A stretch of 64,000 nt of DNA from Bartonella sp. AU16XJBT. GTDB taxonomy: Bacteria; Pseudomonadota; Alphaproteobacteria; Rhizobiales; Rhizobiaceae. Every line of letters starts with the position of its first letter. The stretch's first letter is position 1. The notes under the pieces were generated by a model, which was not told where the DNA came from, did no database searches, and was given only the letters and a program-made list of their open reading frames with translations. Shown here piece after piece: positions 20,864 to 31,151 of the stretch. The position numbers and the translations under genes are program-made. The DNA is taken from NCBI RefSeq assembly GCF_028618665.1, contig NZ_JAQITF010000001.1, positions 62,001 to 126,000 on the forward strand, written 5' to 3'.

Positions 20864-20924
20864 AGCCGCCCGGCAGGGCATGCCGTGGCTGTTTAGATGC
20901 TTGTTCAAGCGTTGGTCCGCTTGA
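20864..20924 (+). promoter_or_regulatory. Paired hairpins in the rpmI leader
   Basis: Two hairpins lie 45-105 bases before rpmI. The first is GC-rich: AGCC and CGGCA (20864-20875) against TGCCG and TGGCT (20881-20890). The second pairs TCAAGCG (20905-20911) with CGCTTGA (20918-20924) around the loop TTGGTC. Neither is followed by a T run, so they look more like an RNA leader than terminators. L35-L20 operons are autoregulated by L20 in other bacteria; similar control here is inference. Confidence 0.45.
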
Positions 20925-20968
20925 GTAAATAAAAGTTTGATTGATCAATTAATGTATGGAGTAGCAAA

Positions 20969-21172
20969 ATGCCCAAGATGAAGACCAAATCATCCGCTAA
21001 AAAGCGGTTTAAAATCACTGCGTCAGGCAAAATTAAAGTAGCAGCCGCCGGTAAGCGCCACGGTATGATTAAGCGTTCGAATAAATTTATTCGCGATGCA
21101 CGTGGAACAATGGTTTTATGTGAACAAGATGCTAAAAAAGTTATTCAGCATTATTTGCCGAATGGTCATTAA
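20969..21172 (+). CDS. rpmI: 50S ribosomal protein L35
   Basis: A 67-residue, very basic protein with the L35 signature start [15 protein letters not shown] and the internal [13 protein letters not shown]. It is a component of the large ribosomal subunit. It is followed 33 bases later by rplT, as is nearly universal. infC, which often precedes rpmI, is absent; nth lies upstream instead. Two strong hairpins in the leader may control the pair. Confidence 0.97.
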   Translation: MPKMKTKSSAKKRFKITASGKIKVAAAGKRHGMIKRSNKFIRDARGTMVLCEQDAKKVIQHYLPNGH

Positions 21173-21205
21173 ACCTTGCGCTTTTGATTTTGAGGAGATT
21201 ATAAT

Positions 21206-21607
21206 ATGGCACGTGTGAAAAGAGGTGTGACAGCACACGCTAAGCACAAAAAAGTTCTTAAACAAGCTGAAGGCTTTTACGGTCGACGTAAAAATACTAT
21301 TCGTGCCGCTAAGGCAGCCGTTGATCGTTCAAAGCAATATGCTTATCGTGATCGCAAAAATAGAAAACGTACTTTCCGTGCTTTGTGGATTCAGAGAATT
21401 AATGCGGCTGTTCGTGCAGAAGGTTTAACTTATGGACGCTTTATTGATGGCTTATCAAAAGCCGGTATTGAAGTTGATCGTAAAGTTCTTTCAGATATAG
21501 CAATCTATGAGGCGGAAGCATTTTCTGCTTTAGTCGCTTCGGCAAAAAAAGCTTTAGAATATTTAAAAGATACAACACCTAATGCTTTTGAAGGCGCTGT
21601 CAAGTAA
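21206..21607 (+). CDS. rplT: 50S ribosomal protein L20
   Basis: A 133-residue basic protein of the large subunit, needed early in 50S assembly. The start [20 protein letters not shown] and the segment [20 protein letters not shown] are diagnostic. It has a GAGGAG ribosome binding site at 21191-21196. It is cotranscribed with rpmI, and possibly with pheST across an attenuator-like hairpin. Confidence 0.98.
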   Translation: MARVKRGVTAHAKHKKVLKQAEGFYGRRKNTIRAAKAAVDRSKQYAYRDRKNRKRTFRALWIQRINAAVRAEGLTYGRFIDGLSKAGIEVDRKVLSDIAIYEAEAFSALVASAKKALEYLKDTTPNAFEGAVK

Positions 21608-21646
21608 GCCAGTCGTGTTCTCTTAAAGCATTTATTTATTCGAGGT

Positions 21647-21684
21647 CCCGTGCTGGCTATTGCGAGTGCGGGTTTTCTTTTATT
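21647..21684 (+). terminator. Hairpin with T-rich tail between rplT and pheS
   Basis: CCCGTGC (21647-21653) can pair with GTGCGGG (21666-21672), using two G-T wobbles, followed by TTTTCTTTTATT. It could end rpmI-rplT transcription or act as an attenuator of pheST. No phenylalanine-rich leader peptide is visible between rplT and pheS. Confidence 0.5.
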
Positions 21685-21702
21685 AAAAAAATAGGCAAAA
21701 AT

Positions 21703-22785
21703 ATGAACGATATTGAGCGTCTGGAACAAGAAATTTGTTTAGCCTTAGAGGCAGCTAGTGATGAACAGGCACTTGAAGAAGTGCGTATTGCAGCATTAGG
21801 TAAAAAGGGCAGCATCTCTGAAAAACTAAAAGCATTAGGAAAAATGGAGGCTAGCGAGCGCCAAAAAGTTGGACCCGTTCTTAATGGGTTAAAAAATCGT
21901 ATTTTAGAATTATGGGCGCAAAAGCGTGATCTTCTAAAAAGACAAGCAATGGATGCTCGTCTTTCTCGTGAAACGGTTGATATTACCTTACCTGTTCGCT
22001 CTTCGCCTATGGAACGGGGGCGTATTCATCCTATTTCACAAGTGATTGAGGAAATTATCGCCATTTATACGAAATTGGGTTTTTCTCTTGCAGAAGGGCC
22101 AGATATTGAAACAGATTATTATAATTTTACGGCATTGAATTTTCCTGAAGGGCATCCAGCACGTGAAATGCATGATACCTTCTTTTTTGATGTTGATAAA
22201 ATGGGAGAACGCAAATTATTGCGGACCCATACATCACCCGTACAAATTCGCACACTGGAAAAACAAAAAGCACCCATACGGATCATTATTCCTGGAAAAA
22301 CTTACCGCATGGATTCGGATGCAACACATTCACCCATGTTTCATCAGGTCGAAGGCCTTGTCATTGATAAAACCTCGACCATTGCTCATATGATGTGGCT
22401 GCATGAAACCTTTTGTAAAGAATTTTTTGAAGTTGCTTCAGTAAAAATGCGTTTTCGTCCCTCTTTTTTCCCCTTTACCGAACCATCTATGGAAGTGGAT
22501 ATTCAATGTGATCGTTCTGGCTCAGAAGTAAAGTTTGGCGAAGGACAGGATTGGTTAGAAATTTTAGGATGCGGAATGATACATCCTCATGTGTTGAAAA
22601 ATGTTGGTTTGGATCCCGATGAATATCAAGGCTTTGCATGGGGAATGGGCATTGATCGTATTGCCATGTTGAAATACGGTATGCCTGATTTACGGGCTTT
22701 TTTTGATGCTGACCTGCGTTGGCTAGACCATTATGGCTTTCGTTGCTTTGATATGCCTGCTTTTTTTCCTAATAGAAATGTGTGA
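21703..22785 (+). CDS. pheS: Phenylalanyl-tRNA synthetase alpha subunit
   Basis: The catalytic alpha chain of the heterotetrameric enzyme, 360 residues. An N-terminal coiled coil (about 1-85) precedes the class II core, with motif 2 [20 protein letters not shown] and motif 3 [17 protein letters not shown]. The [10 protein letters not shown] segment is also typical. It lies 31 bases before pheT in the same operon. Confidence 0.98.
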   Translation: MNDIERLEQEICLALEAASDEQALEEVRIAALGKKGSISEKLKALGKMEASERQKVGPVLNGLKNRILELWAQKRDLLKRQAMDARLSRETVDITLPVRSSPMERGRIHPISQVIEEIIAIYTKLGFSLAEGPDIETDYYNFTALNFPEGHPAREMHDTFFFDVDKMGERKLLRTHTSPVQIRTLEKQKAPIRIIIPGKTYRMDSDATHSPMFHQVEGLVIDKTSTIAHMMWLHETFCKEFFEVASVKMRFRPSFFPFTEPSMEVDIQCDRSGSEVKFGEGQDWLEILGCGMIHPHVLKNVGLDPDEYQGFAWGMGIDRIAMLKYGMPDLRAFFDADLRWLDHYGFRCFDMPAFFPNRNV

Positions 22786-22816
22786 TCTTATCATCGCTTT
22801 CATGTGAGGTTTTAAA

Positions 22817-25231
22817 ATGAAATTTACTTTGTCGTGGTTAAAAGATCACTTAGAGACAGATGCATCTTTGGATGAAATTTGTGAAAAACTAACAGCTATC
22901 GGTCTTGAGGTTGATCACGTTGATGATCGCTCTTCTTTAAAAGAATTTGTTATTGCGAAAGTTTTAACGGCAGTAAAACATCCTGATGCAGATAAACTCC
23001 AAATTCTTTCAGTCGATACGGGAACTGGTACACCTGTTCAAGTTGTCTGTGGCGCACCAAATGCACGTGCTGGACTTGTTGGTGTCCTTGCACGACCAGG
23101 CACTTATGTTCCAGGACTTGATGTAACATTATCTGTAGGAAAAATCCGCGGCGTTGAGAGTTTTGGGATGATGTGTTCACAAGCAGAGCTTGAATTATCA
23201 AATGAGCATGATGGGATTATCGAACTTCCAGAAGATGCACCTATTGGGGGAGCATTTGCAGCTTATGCTAGTCTCGATGATCCGATCATTGATATTGGTT
23301 TGACCCCCAATCGCTCTGATTGCACAGGTGTTCGTGGTATTGCCCGTGATCTTGCTGCTGCTGGAATCGGACAATTAAAAGAATTGTCTTTACCAAAATT
23401 TGAAGTTTCCTTTGATACACCTCTCGACGTTTCATTCGATTTTTCGCAAAATTCATCGTTATGTTTAGGCTTTGCTTGGCGTGAAGTGCGTAATGTTCAA
23501 AATGGCCCATCACCACAGTGGATGCAACAGCGTTTAAGTGCAATTGGTTTAAGACCGATTAATGCGCTGGTTGATATGACTAATTACATCAGTTTTGACC
23601 TTGGTCGTCCGCTTCATGTTTTTGATGCTGATAAGATTAAAGGGAATTTGTATGTACGTTGTGCTCGTGAAGGAGAGAAACTTCAAGCACTTAATGGAAA
23701 AATCTATCATTTGAGCGTTCAGGATTGTGTCATTGCAGATGAAGAAGGTGTTGTTTCGATTGCCGGTATCATGGGTGGAGAAAGAACGAGTTGTGATGAA
23801 ACAACACGGCGCGTTATTATTGAATCGGCGCTTTGGAATGCGCAAAGCATCGCACAAACAGGGCGAGCATTAGCTCTTATCAGTGATGCACGTTATCGGT
23901 TTGAACGGGGTGTTGACCCGGCTTTTATGGAAACAGGGCTTGAGATTGCAACAGAATTGGTCTTACGTCTTTGTGGCGGTGAAGTATCCAAGGCAAAAAT
24001 TGTTGGCTATCAGCAACAAGAAACCAAACAGATCGCTTTTCCTTTTTCTGAAATTAAACGTTTGACACATTTGGAAATAGAACCTGCAAAAGTCATCTCT
24101 ATTTTAACAAAACTTGGATTTTGCGTTGAGGGAAAAGGAGATATTGTTACAGTAAAAGTACCATCATGGCGTCCTGATATTATGGGTAAAGCAGATTTGG
24201 TGGAAGAAGTTATGAGAATTTATGGGTTAGATAAAATTAAGCCTATTCCTTTGGAAAACTTCGCAGAAGAAAAAGATCAAGTTTTAACATGCGCGCAAAT
24301 TCGTTCACGCGCTACCCGTTTGGCTCTAGCACATCGCGGTATGAAAGAAGCGGTAACGTGGTCTTTTATCTCTGAAAATCAAGCTCTTGCTTTTGGGGGA
24401 GGTCAAGCAGAGCTTAAATTGGTCAACCCTATTGCCGCTGATATGTCAGTGATGCGGCCTTCTCTTTTACCTGGTTTGCTTATGGCAGCACAGAGAAATG
24501 CTGATCGTGGTTTTTCTGATCTTGCTTTATTTGAAATTTCCAGCATTTATGAGGGCGATACCCCTGATAAACAACGACGTGTTGTAAGTGGGATTCGTCG
24601 TGGCACAGAGCAATTTGAAGGTACTGGGCGTTTTTGGAATGGAAATGCAACCGCCGTTGATGTTTTTGATGCCAAAGCAGATGCTTTAGCCGTTTTAGAA
24701 GCATGCGATATAGATGTTGGGAAAGTACAGATTGAAGTTGACGCCCCTGATTGGTATCATCCAGGCCGTTCAGGAGTCATAAAACTTGGTTCAAAAATTA
24801 TTCTTGGTTTTTTTGGTATTCTTCATCCAGCGACCTTAGAAAAATTAGATATCAGCGGTCCTTTATGCGGCTTTGAAATTTTTCTCGATCAAATTCCAGA
24901 ACCAAAGAAAAAAACAACGAAAAGCCGTCCTCCCTTGAAATTATCGCCATTTCAAATGGTGCGGCGTGATTTTGCATTTATCGTTGATAAAACGATTGCT
25001 TCTTCTCTTATTGTTCGTGCTGCTCAAGGAGCTGATAAAAAACTGATTCATTCCGTGCAAGTTTTTGATCTTTTTGAAGATCAAAGCCTTGGTGAAGATA
25101 AAAAATCCGTTGCCATTGAAATTGTTATTCAACCGATTGAACGCACTCTGACAGACAAGGACCTAGAAGAAATTGCTACAAAAGTAATAGAAAATGTCAC
25201 TAAAATGACAGGCGCTTATCTTCGTCGTTGA
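22817..25231 (+). CDS. pheT: Phenylalanyl-tRNA synthetase beta subunit
   Basis: The 804-residue beta chain has domains in the expected order: EMAP/tRNA-binding domain (about 40-150, [20 protein letters not shown]), B3/B4 editing domain (about 210-390), B5 (about 400-475, [19 protein letters not shown]), the catalytic-like core, and the C-terminal anticodon-binding FDX-ACB domain (about 710-804, [16 protein letters not shown] and [16 protein letters not shown]). It is followed by a strong terminator. Confidence 0.98.
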   Translation: MKFTLSWLKDHLETDASLDEICEKLTAIGLEVDHVDDRSSLKEFVIAKVLTAVKHPDADKLQILSVDTGTGTPVQVVCGAPNARAGLVGVLARPGTYVPGLDVTLSVGKIRGVESFGMMCSQAELELSNEHDGIIELPEDAPIGGAFAAYASLDDPIIDIGLTPNRSDCTGVRGIARDLAAAGIGQLKELSLPKFEVSFDTPLDVSFDFSQNSSLCLGFAWREVRNVQNGPSPQWMQQRLSAIGLRPINALVDMTNYISFDLGRPLHVFDADKIKGNLYVRCAREGEKLQALNGKIYHLSVQDCVIADEEGVVSIAGIMGGERTSCDETTRRVIIESALWNAQSIAQTGRALALISDARYRFERGVDPAFMETGLEIATELVLRLCGGEVSKAKIVGYQQQETKQIAFPFSEIKRLTHLEIEPAKVISILTKLGFCVEGKGDIVTVKVPSWRPDIMGKADLVEEVMRIYGLDKIKPIPLENFAEEKDQVLTCAQIRSRATRLALAHRGMKEAVTWSFISENQALAFGGGQAELKLVNPIAADMSVMRPSLLPGLLMAAQRNADRGFSDLALFEISSIYEGDTPDKQRRVVSGIRRGTEQFEGTGRFWNGNATAVDVFDAKADALAVLEACDIDVGKVQIEVDAPDWYHPGRSGVIKLGSKIILGFFGILHPATLEKLDISGPLCGFEIFLDQIPEPKKKTTKSRPPLKLSPFQMVRRDFAFIVDKTIASSLIVRAAQGADKKLIHSVQVFDLFEDQSLGEDKKSVAIEIVIQPIERTLTDKDLEEIATKVIENVTKMTGAYLRR

Positions 25232-25258
25232 GTATTTTTCAATTACTTTTATAAAGAC

Positions 25259-25290
25259 AGGAGCACTTTTGAGTGCTCCTTTATTTTTTA
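25259..25290 (+). terminator. Rho-independent terminator of pheST
   Basis: A perfect 9-base stem, AGGAGCACT (25259-25267) and AGTGCTCCT (25272-25280), with a four-base loop, is followed by TTATTTTTTA. It lies 28 bases after the pheT stop. Confidence 0.9.
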
Positions 25291-25384
25291 AGGGTTTAAG
25301 ATCTATAGAATTCTTTTTAAAGAGAACTTTATCACAATACATTGATTTATAATGATAATTTTCAAATAAAGTCCGTAATATTAT

Positions 25385-26110
25385 AAGACTCATCATTTCA
25401 AATCCCCTTTGAATGAATCAAAATCTTTTATCCTCAATACCTTAAAGTGGAGTGGTTGTTTAGAAACAATAAAAAAGGAGTAAAAAATGCTCCTTATACA
25501 TGCTCTCAAATGCCAAAACCTATCGCAATATTTAAGAATTGATCATGCGACATTGGGATTGAAAAAATAAAAATGGTACCGCATTTTGTAAAGTCAATGA
25601 TTGGGCTCAATGGATCTCATCCCCTTTGAGGTATGTGCCTTAGAGCTATTGCCATGAGATGAATATAAGATGTTTTGTTAAAACAAGTGCATGAATGACA
25701 TGATAAGCCTCTTGTTTTGAGCGTTCTGTTGTTTGTGAAGGCTGTAATCTCATTGGAAAATGAGAATAGAAACATGGGGGCAATATGCATTCCATGAATT
25801 AAAAGACATTGCTTGAAATGCTTTTGAAAAGCACACAAATTACATAATCGCTGTAAATAACTTGATGAACCTGATCTATTAGAACCACCAGTAACATACT
25901 AAGACCCTTTGCATTTTCAAAATTCATTTCACGTAAAGCCAAATTAAAAAGGGAAAATAACCAGGAGATGATTTCTACTTTGCATCTTTATATTTTTCTA
26001 AAGAAGTTGCATCTGCATTTCAAAAGACAAATTCAAAAAACTGTAATATTTTTTGCTCCATTTTAGCAGATAAAAGCGAGAATTGCTTATAAAGCTTTTA
26101 AACGTAATAT
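25385..26110 (+). repeat. Dispersed relic element, copy B (longest)
   Basis: The longest copy, with all three shared modules on the plus strand. Module 1 starts at CATCATTTCAAATC (25391-25404), shared exactly with copy D, and carries the 14-mer CTCTCAAATGCCAA (25503-25516) shared with copy A. Module 2 contains TTGAGCGTTCT (25717-25727), identical in copy D. Module 3 has GTAAAGCCAAATT (25933-25945) and GCTTATAAAGC (26085-26095), both identical in copy D. A translated piece, APYTCSQMPKPIAIF, matches the SQMPR segment of copy A. No long open frame survives. Confidence 0.6.
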
Positions 26111-26755
26111 TTTTTCAAATGTGTGCTTGTTTTAAGAAACATATTTTAGTGCTTCTAAGTTTGTTTCACGACAGCATCCGTGAATGGTATGATTAAAGTT
26201 TTATTCTGCATGATCTTCTTTATGCTTCGTAAAGGGCAAATTGGCTTCATCATACTCTCTTTTCTAGTGTCCATATAGGCAACAAGCCCTTATATTTGCG
26301 AAAGGCCATAAAGAAGGATTTTTACTCCTTTTTATCGTTTTTGTTCACAGACTCATTCTGCTTGGAATGAACAAGTAAAAGGTAGTCTTTGATTCGTAAT
26401 AAAAGGGGTTAAAATGAAAAAAAACTATTATATTCAGATCATTAACTTAATAAAATGATACATTACCCTTATAAATTAATATGTTATCATTGGGATTAGA
26501 TGTTGATTAATCAGCAATAAAAAAAGACACAGTCTTTATGAGATAAAAAGTGCCATAAAACATAAGTTTACCAGCAACAAATGAGAAAGGTATCTCAGCT
26601 TTTTATAAAATGCTTTGCAAAACAACAAAACAATTCTTCTTTAAAATCATCCATTTTTTCAAGATGAATTTTCAAAGCAAGAAAGAATTGTTTTTAAAGG
26701 GCTTGAAAAGTTAATTTTTGTAAAAATCCTTCATTGCAAATGCAAAAAATAACTG
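26111..26755. other. Gap upstream of sitA, no gene seen
   Basis: AT-rich spacer between the repeat copy and the metal-importer promoter. A weak hairpin, AAGGA and TCCTT with a T tail, is at about 26312-26332. No reading frame is supportable. Confidence 0.35.
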
Positions 26756-26791
26756 TTATTGCTAAATGATAATGCAAATCATTCGCAATAA
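26756..26791 (+). promoter_or_regulatory. Fur/Mur-type operator of the sit operon
   Basis: A long dyad sits just before the importer operon. The outer arms TTATTGC (26756-26762) and GCAATAA (26785-26791) are perfect inverted repeats, and the inner arms AATGAT (26765-26770) and ATCATT (26778-26783) are another pair. The core GATAATGCAAATCATTCGC (26768-26786) matches 15 of 19 positions of the classical Fur box and also the TGCAAAT-like Mur sites of rhizobial sitABCD. Repression by Mn or Fe through a Fur-family protein is expected; which metal cannot be told. Confidence 0.8.
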
Positions 26792-26805
26792 AAAAGAGAA
26801 AATTA

Positions 26806-27714
26806 ATGAATATAAAAAAGATTTTTACTCTAATTCTGGGAAGTTTTATTTTTTTTACTCCCAATTTAGCAGTATGTGCTGGTAAATTTAAAGCTGTTAC
26901 AACATTCACCATTATTGCTGATATGGCGCGAAATGTAGCCGGTGATGCCGCTGATGTTGAATCAATCACGAAGCCAGGTGCTGAAATTCATGAATATCAA
27001 CCCACCCCACGTGATCTCATGCGTGCGCAAGGCGCAAACCTTATCTTGTGGAATGGATTAGAATTAGAACTTTGGTTTGAAAAGTTTTTTCAAAATATCA
27101 AGGATGTTCCAAGTGTCGTTGTTTCAGAAGGTGTTGTACCAATTACCATTGGTGAAGGGCCCTTTAGTGGTAAACCCAATCCCCATGCATGGATGTCACC
27201 GACTTCTGCTCTGATTTACGTTGATAATATTCGTGATGCTTTTGTAAAGTACGATCCTGAGCATGCTACTATTTATAAAGAAAATGCCGAAATTTATAAA
27301 CAGAAGATTCGCGCAACGATTGATCCAATCAGAGCGGAATTGCAAGCGGTACCTCAAGATAAGCGTTGGCTTGTAACGAGTGAAGGTGCATTTAGTTATT
27401 TGGCACGTGATTTTGATTTGAAAGAGCTTTATTTATGGCCAATCAATGCTGACCAGCAAGGAACACCACAACAGGTTAAGCATGTTATTGATATGGTTCG
27501 CAAATACAATATCCATGCAGTTTTTTCTGAAAGCACAATTTCTCCAGCACCTGCAAAACAAGTGGCAAGAGAAACAGGAGCTAAATACGGTGGTGTTCTC
27601 TATGTTGATTCTCTGAGTGAGAAAAATGGTGAGGTCCCCACTTATATTGACTTATTACGTGTCACGAGTGGTCGTATTAGCAAAACCTTATTAGAGGGAG
27701 TAAAAAACCAATGA
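26806..27714 (+). CDS. sitA: Mn/Fe ABC transporter, periplasmic binding protein
   Basis: Cluster A-I solute-binding protein that captures Mn(II) or Fe(II) in the periplasm (SitA, YfeA and MntA are names for the type). It has 302 residues with a signal peptide (about 1-25, cleavage near VCAGK). The metal ligands line up with the manganese/iron subgroup: H63 (EIHEYQP), H127 (NPHAWMSP), E193 (SEGAFSYL) and D268 (VDSLSEK). Glutamate as third ligand and the lack of a His-rich loop argue against zinc. First gene of a tightly packed four-gene operon behind a Fur/Mur-like box. Confidence 0.93.
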   Translation: MNIKKIFTLILGSFIFFTPNLAVCAGKFKAVTTFTIIADMARNVAGDAADVESITKPGAEIHEYQPTPRDLMRAQGANLILWNGLELELWFEKFFQNIKDVPSVVVSEGVVPITIGEGPFSGKPNPHAWMSPTSALIYVDNIRDAFVKYDPEHATIYKENAEIYKQKIRATIDPIRAELQAVPQDKRWLVTSEGAFSYLARDFDLKELYLWPINADQQGTPQQVKHVIDMVRKYNIHAVFSESTISPAPAKQVARETGAKYGGVLYVDSLSEKNGEVPTYIDLLRVTSGRISKTLLEGVKNQ

Positions 27715-28541
27715 CGGAATGTGGAATATTTGCCCAAGGGGTAACGGTAACTTATCGTAATGGACATACAGCTTTACGCGAAGTAAATTTTGAAAGTCCA
27801 AAGGGGTCTATTACAGCATTGGTTGGCGTTAATGGATCCGGTAAATCAACATTATTTAAAGCGATTATGGGGTTTGTACGCCCCTCAAAAGGAAAAATTC
27901 GCATGTTTGATTTGCCAGTTGATATAGCTTTGAAAAAAAACCTTATTGCTTATGTTCCTCAAAGTGAAGATGTAGATTGGAATTTTCCTGTTCTGGTTGA
28001 AGATGTTGTCTTGATGGGGCGGTACGGTCATATGAATTTCTTTCGCTATGCCAGCGCACGAGATTATGAAGCCGTTCGTGTCGCCTTGGAACGCGTTGAT
28101 ATGTTGCCTTTTGCCAAGCGCCAAATCGGAGAACTTTCTGGTGGACAGAAAAAGCGCGTTTTTCTAGCACGTGCTCTGGCACAGAAAGCAAAAGCTATTT
28201 TATTAGATGAGCCGTTTACAGGGGTTGATGTTACAACAGAAGATAAAATCATTGCTTTGTTACAAGATCTTCGTAAAGAAGGAGCAGTAATCTTGGTCTC
28301 TACCCACAATTTAGGCTCTGTTCCGGAATTTTGTGATCATACAGTTTTAATAAAAGGAACCGTTTTAGCTTCTGGGTTAACGGAAAAAATCTTTACAAAG
28401 GAAAATCTGGAGAAAACTTTTGGAGGTTCTTTGCACCACCATATTTTTGATCTTCAAAGCACGAAAAAAAATAGTGTTTTCATGGGAGGAAAACAGTCTG
28501 CAGTTTGTGAAAGTATTGAAAGAATGGAGCACGTTGCATGA
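27711..28541 (+). CDS. sitB: Mn/Fe ABC transporter, ATP-binding protein
   Basis: The 276-residue ATPase powers the importer from the cytoplasmic side. Walker A is GVNGSGKST at about residues 38-46, the signature is [15 protein letters not shown], and Walker B is [12 protein letters not shown]. The C-terminal extension of about 40 residues after the switch histidine (STHNLGS) is poorly conserved. The start overlaps the sitA stop (ATGA), and its own stop overlaps sitC in the same way. Confidence 0.95.
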   Translation: MTECGIFAQGVTVTYRNGHTALREVNFESPKGSITALVGVNGSGKSTLFKAIMGFVRPSKGKIRMFDLPVDIALKKNLIAYVPQSEDVDWNFPVLVEDVVLMGRYGHMNFFRYASARDYEAVRVALERVDMLPFAKRQIGELSGGQKKRVFLARALAQKAKAILLDEPFTGVDVTTEDKIIALLQDLRKEGAVILVSTHNLGSVPEFCDHTVLIKGTVLASGLTEKIFTKENLEKTFGGSLHHHIFDLQSTKKNSVFMGGKQSAVCESIERMEHVA

Positions 28542-29404
28542 TTTCTTGGTTGCTTGAGCCTCTGAGCTATCAATATATGGTGAATGCAATGTGGGTTTCT
28601 GGGTTAGTTGGGTGTGTTTGTGCCTTTCTTTCGGCTTTTTTGATGTTAAAAGGTTGGTCATTGATTGGTGATGCGCTATCCCATTCTATTGTTCCTGGTG
28701 TCGCAGGGGCTTACCTTTTAGGGTTGCCTTTTTCACTTGGCGCTTTTTTTTCTGGTGGTCTTGCTGCGGCAGCAATGTTGTTTTTTAATCAGCGGACAAA
28801 ACTGAAAGAAGATACCATTATTGGTCTCATTTTTTCTTCCTTTTTTGCCTTTGGATTATTTCTCAAATCATTAAAACCAATGGCTGTTAATATTGATACG
28901 ATTGTTTTAGGAAATATTTTAGCCGTTAGTTCATCAGATATTATACAATTGGCTTGTATTGGTTTTTTCTCTTTACTTATATTACTTTTGAAATGGAAAG
29001 ACCTCCTTGTCTCTTTATTTGATGAAACACACGCACGTGCCATTGGATTGAACGTAAAGTTTTTAAAGATTCTCTTTTTCACACTGCTTGCTGCTTGTAC
29101 TGTTGCTGCTATGCAAACGGTTGGCGCATTTTTGGTCATTTGTTTGGTTGTGACGCCTGGAGCAACAGCTTATCTTTTAAGTGATCGTTTTGTGAATATC
29201 TTGGTTATTGCAGTTATAATTGGCACATTCACAAGCGTATTAGGTGTTTATGTGAGTTATTTTTTGAATGCACAAACGGGGGGCGTTGTCGTGCTTTTTC
29301 AAGCATCCTTATTTATGTTAGCTTTTATTTTTGCTCCTAAACACGGGTATATTGCTGCGCGTTTACGTATAAATGCAGCAAAAAAAGGTGTGATGTTATC
29401 ATGA
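28538..29404 (+). CDS. sitC: Mn/Fe ABC transporter, permease 1
   Basis: A 288-residue inner-membrane permease of the ABC-3 family with about eight hydrophobic helices. The conserved ATPase-contact region [20 protein letters not shown] and the start of the core, [20 protein letters not shown], are clear. Starts are coupled by four-base overlaps on both sides. It pairs with the related downstream permease, the usual SitCD/YfeCD arrangement. Confidence 0.95.
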   Translation: MISWLLEPLSYQYMVNAMWVSGLVGCVCAFLSAFLMLKGWSLIGDALSHSIVPGVAGAYLLGLPFSLGAFFSGGLAAAAMLFFNQRTKLKEDTIIGLIFSSFFAFGLFLKSLKPMAVNIDTIVLGNILAVSSSDIIQLACIGFFSLLILLLKWKDLLVSLFDETHARAIGLNVKFLKILFFTLLAACTVAAMQTVGAFLVICLVVTPGATAYLLSDRFVNILVIAVIIGTFTSVLGVYVSYFLNAQTGGVVVLFQASLFMLAFIFAPKHGYIAARLRINAAKKGVMLS

Positions 29405-30306
29405 TTGATCAATTACTACTTCCTTTCCAGTTTTCTTTTATGCTGAAAGGCATGCTTATTGTTATGATCCTTTCTATTCCAATGGCAATGCTTTCTTGTT
29501 TTCTTATTTTGAAAGGATGGGCACTGTTAGGTGATGCCATTTCCCATGCAGTATTTCCAGGTGTTGTTGTTGGTTATATGACAACACCGTGGGTGATAGC
29601 ATTTTTAGCTTCTTTGCCATTTGCTTGGTTCCAACATATGCGCCCAGAGAATATTACAATGACTTTGATTACTTGCGGTGCTTTTGTTGCGGGTATGGTT
29701 TGTGCACTTACAACAGGTTTTTTGGGAAGCAATAGTCGTATCAAACAGGATACAGTGATGGGTGTTGTTTTTTCATCGATGTTTGGTTTAGGGCTTGTTT
29801 TGGCGACATCTATCTATAGTAGCCTAGATTTAAATCATATTCTATTTGGTAACCTGTTAGGCGTTAATTGGCTTGATATTACGCAGACAGCGATCATTTC
29901 TGCCATTGTTACTTTTACTTTAGGGGCAAAATGGCGCGACTTTATGCTGTATATTTTTGATTCAGTACAAGGTCGTGCAATGGGATTGCGAATATCACTG
30001 CTCCACTATACGCTTCTCACGATGATTTCTCTTACAATTGTTGCAGCTTTGAAAGCGGTTGGAATTGTGCTTGTTATTTCTTTACTGATAGCACCAGGAG
30101 CAATTGCCTATCTTGTCACAAAACGGTTTTCTTTTATGTTAATGATCGCGATACTTGTTGCAGCTTTTTCTGGTTTTTTAGGGATTTATCTCAGCTTATT
30201 TATCGGCTCTGATTCTGCTTCCACAATCGTGTTGATCTTGACATTGATTTTTATTACTATTTTCATGATGATTTTCTTTCGTCCAAACACAATTCAAGAA
30301 ACTTGA
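29401..30306 (+). CDS. sitD: Mn/Fe ABC transporter, permease 2
   Basis: The second ABC-3 family permease, 301 residues, related to sitC (KGWALLGDAISHAVFPGVVV matches the same region there). It is predicted to form the membrane channel with SitC. The GLRISLLHYTLLTMISLTIV segment is the likely ATPase-contact region. It ends the operon; a terminator hairpin is about 165 bases downstream. Confidence 0.95.
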   Translation: MIDQLLLPFQFSFMLKGMLIVMILSIPMAMLSCFLILKGWALLGDAISHAVFPGVVVGYMTTPWVIAFLASLPFAWFQHMRPENITMTLITCGAFVAGMVCALTTGFLGSNSRIKQDTVMGVVFSSMFGLGLVLATSIYSSLDLNHILFGNLLGVNWLDITQTAIISAIVTFTLGAKWRDFMLYIFDSVQGRAMGLRISLLHYTLLTMISLTIVAALKAVGIVLVISLLIAPGAIAYLVTKRFSFMLMIAILVAAFSGFLGIYLSLFIGSDSASTIVLILTLIFITIFMMIFFRPNTIQET

Positions 30307-30436
30307 TGGTGATAAAATTTATGCATATCAGCCATGCATTTTTATATATTGTTTCTCATGCCTATTTTAATTAGATGTTGAATCGCTAGGTTATTTTTCC
30401 TCCTAATGTCTAGCAAGTGAATGCAGTACGTATTCT

Positions 30437-30447
30437 CCCCCCCCCCC
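30437..30447 (+). repeat. Poly-C tract of 11
   Basis: An uninterrupted run of 11 C in an AT-rich spacer, between the sitD stop and its terminator. It is outside any coding frame, so slippage would affect at most the 3' untranslated RNA of the operon. Confidence 0.9.
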
Positions 30448-30468
30448 AACGCTGCATTCTTAATTAAG

Positions 30469-30506
30469 AGGCTGCATTGATTTATTCTGCAGCCTTTTTA
30501 TTTTTT
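30469..30506 (+). terminator. Rho-independent terminator of the sit operon
   Basis: AGGCTGCA (30469-30476) pairs with TGCAGCCT (30488-30495) as a perfect 8-base stem, followed by a T-rich tail. It lies after the sitD stop. Confidence 0.88.
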
Positions 30507-30626
30507 TACTTTTCTAAAGTCTCCTCTTATTTCTTGAAATCATTTAAAATGATTATCGTATTGCAAAGCTATTTAGTATCTTGAAGGAACTTATGAAAGT
30601 CAAAGACACTTACACATAGAAATGTT

Positions 30627-30683
30627 GGAGAGGAGAAATAGTGGAGAGGAGAAATAGTGGAGAGGAGAAATAGTGGAGAGGGA
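30627..30683 (+). repeat. 16-base tandem repeat, about 3.5 copies
   Basis: The unit GGAGAGGAGAAATAGT begins at 30627, 30643 and 30659, with a partial fourth copy from 30675. Copies are identical, so the array is recent or actively homogenised. It is in the leader region about 80-140 bases before the DUF454 gene; the unit contains purine-rich GGAGAGGAG but is too far away to be its ribosome binding site. Confidence 0.92.
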
Positions 30684-30764
30684 TTGTCCACTCAAACATA
30701 TGAACAGTGACACAGATACAATTTTTTGTGTAAAGTTTTACGTGGAGGAAAATAATAAGAGAGA

Positions 30765-31151
30765 ATGAAGAAATATTTCAAGATATCACACCCTTTGCGC
30801 CTCTGCTATTATATAGCAGGGTGGGCAATGGTTATATTAGGTATTATCGGTGTGGTATTACCTATTATGCCAACTTTGCCTTTTTTATTGGTTGCCTCAT
30901 GGTGTTTTACGCGTTCTTCTCCATGTTTTCATCAGTGGTTGAATAATCATCGTATTTTTGGTCCCCCTCTTAAACGATGGGAAGAAAGAAGAGCGATCTC
31001 TCCATTTGTTAAAATTTTTGCAGTGATGAGTATGACAGGGGGAGGATTATCCTTTTTCGTGATGGTACACCCACCTTTATGGATTTCTTTACTTGTTGCC
31101 GTTATATTATTGTCGATTGCTATTTATATTGTGACACGTCCATCTTCATAA
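30765..31151 (+). CDS. DUF454 (YbaN-like) inner-membrane protein
   Basis: The 128-residue protein has three hydrophobic stretches (about 14-45, 82-100 and 103-123) and the family pattern GIIGVVLPIMPTLPFLLVAS followed by WCFTRSSPCFHQWLNNH. Function is unknown. Rhizobial relatives often sit among iron- or heme-responsive genes, so the position after a metal importer is suggestive only. It has its own upstream region with a 16-base tandem repeat. Confidence 0.88.
   Translation: MKKYFKISHPLRLCYYIAGWAMVILGIIGVVLPIMPTLPFLLVASWCFTRSSPCFHQWLNNHRIFGPPLKRWEERRAISPFVKIFAVMSMTGGGLSFFVMVHPPLWISLLVAVILLSIAIYIVTRPSS

Noticed and set aside
21647-21684. Classical phenylalanine attenuator before pheST
   Set aside because: The hairpin and T tail are there, but no Phe-rich leader peptide is seen; it was kept only as a possible terminator.
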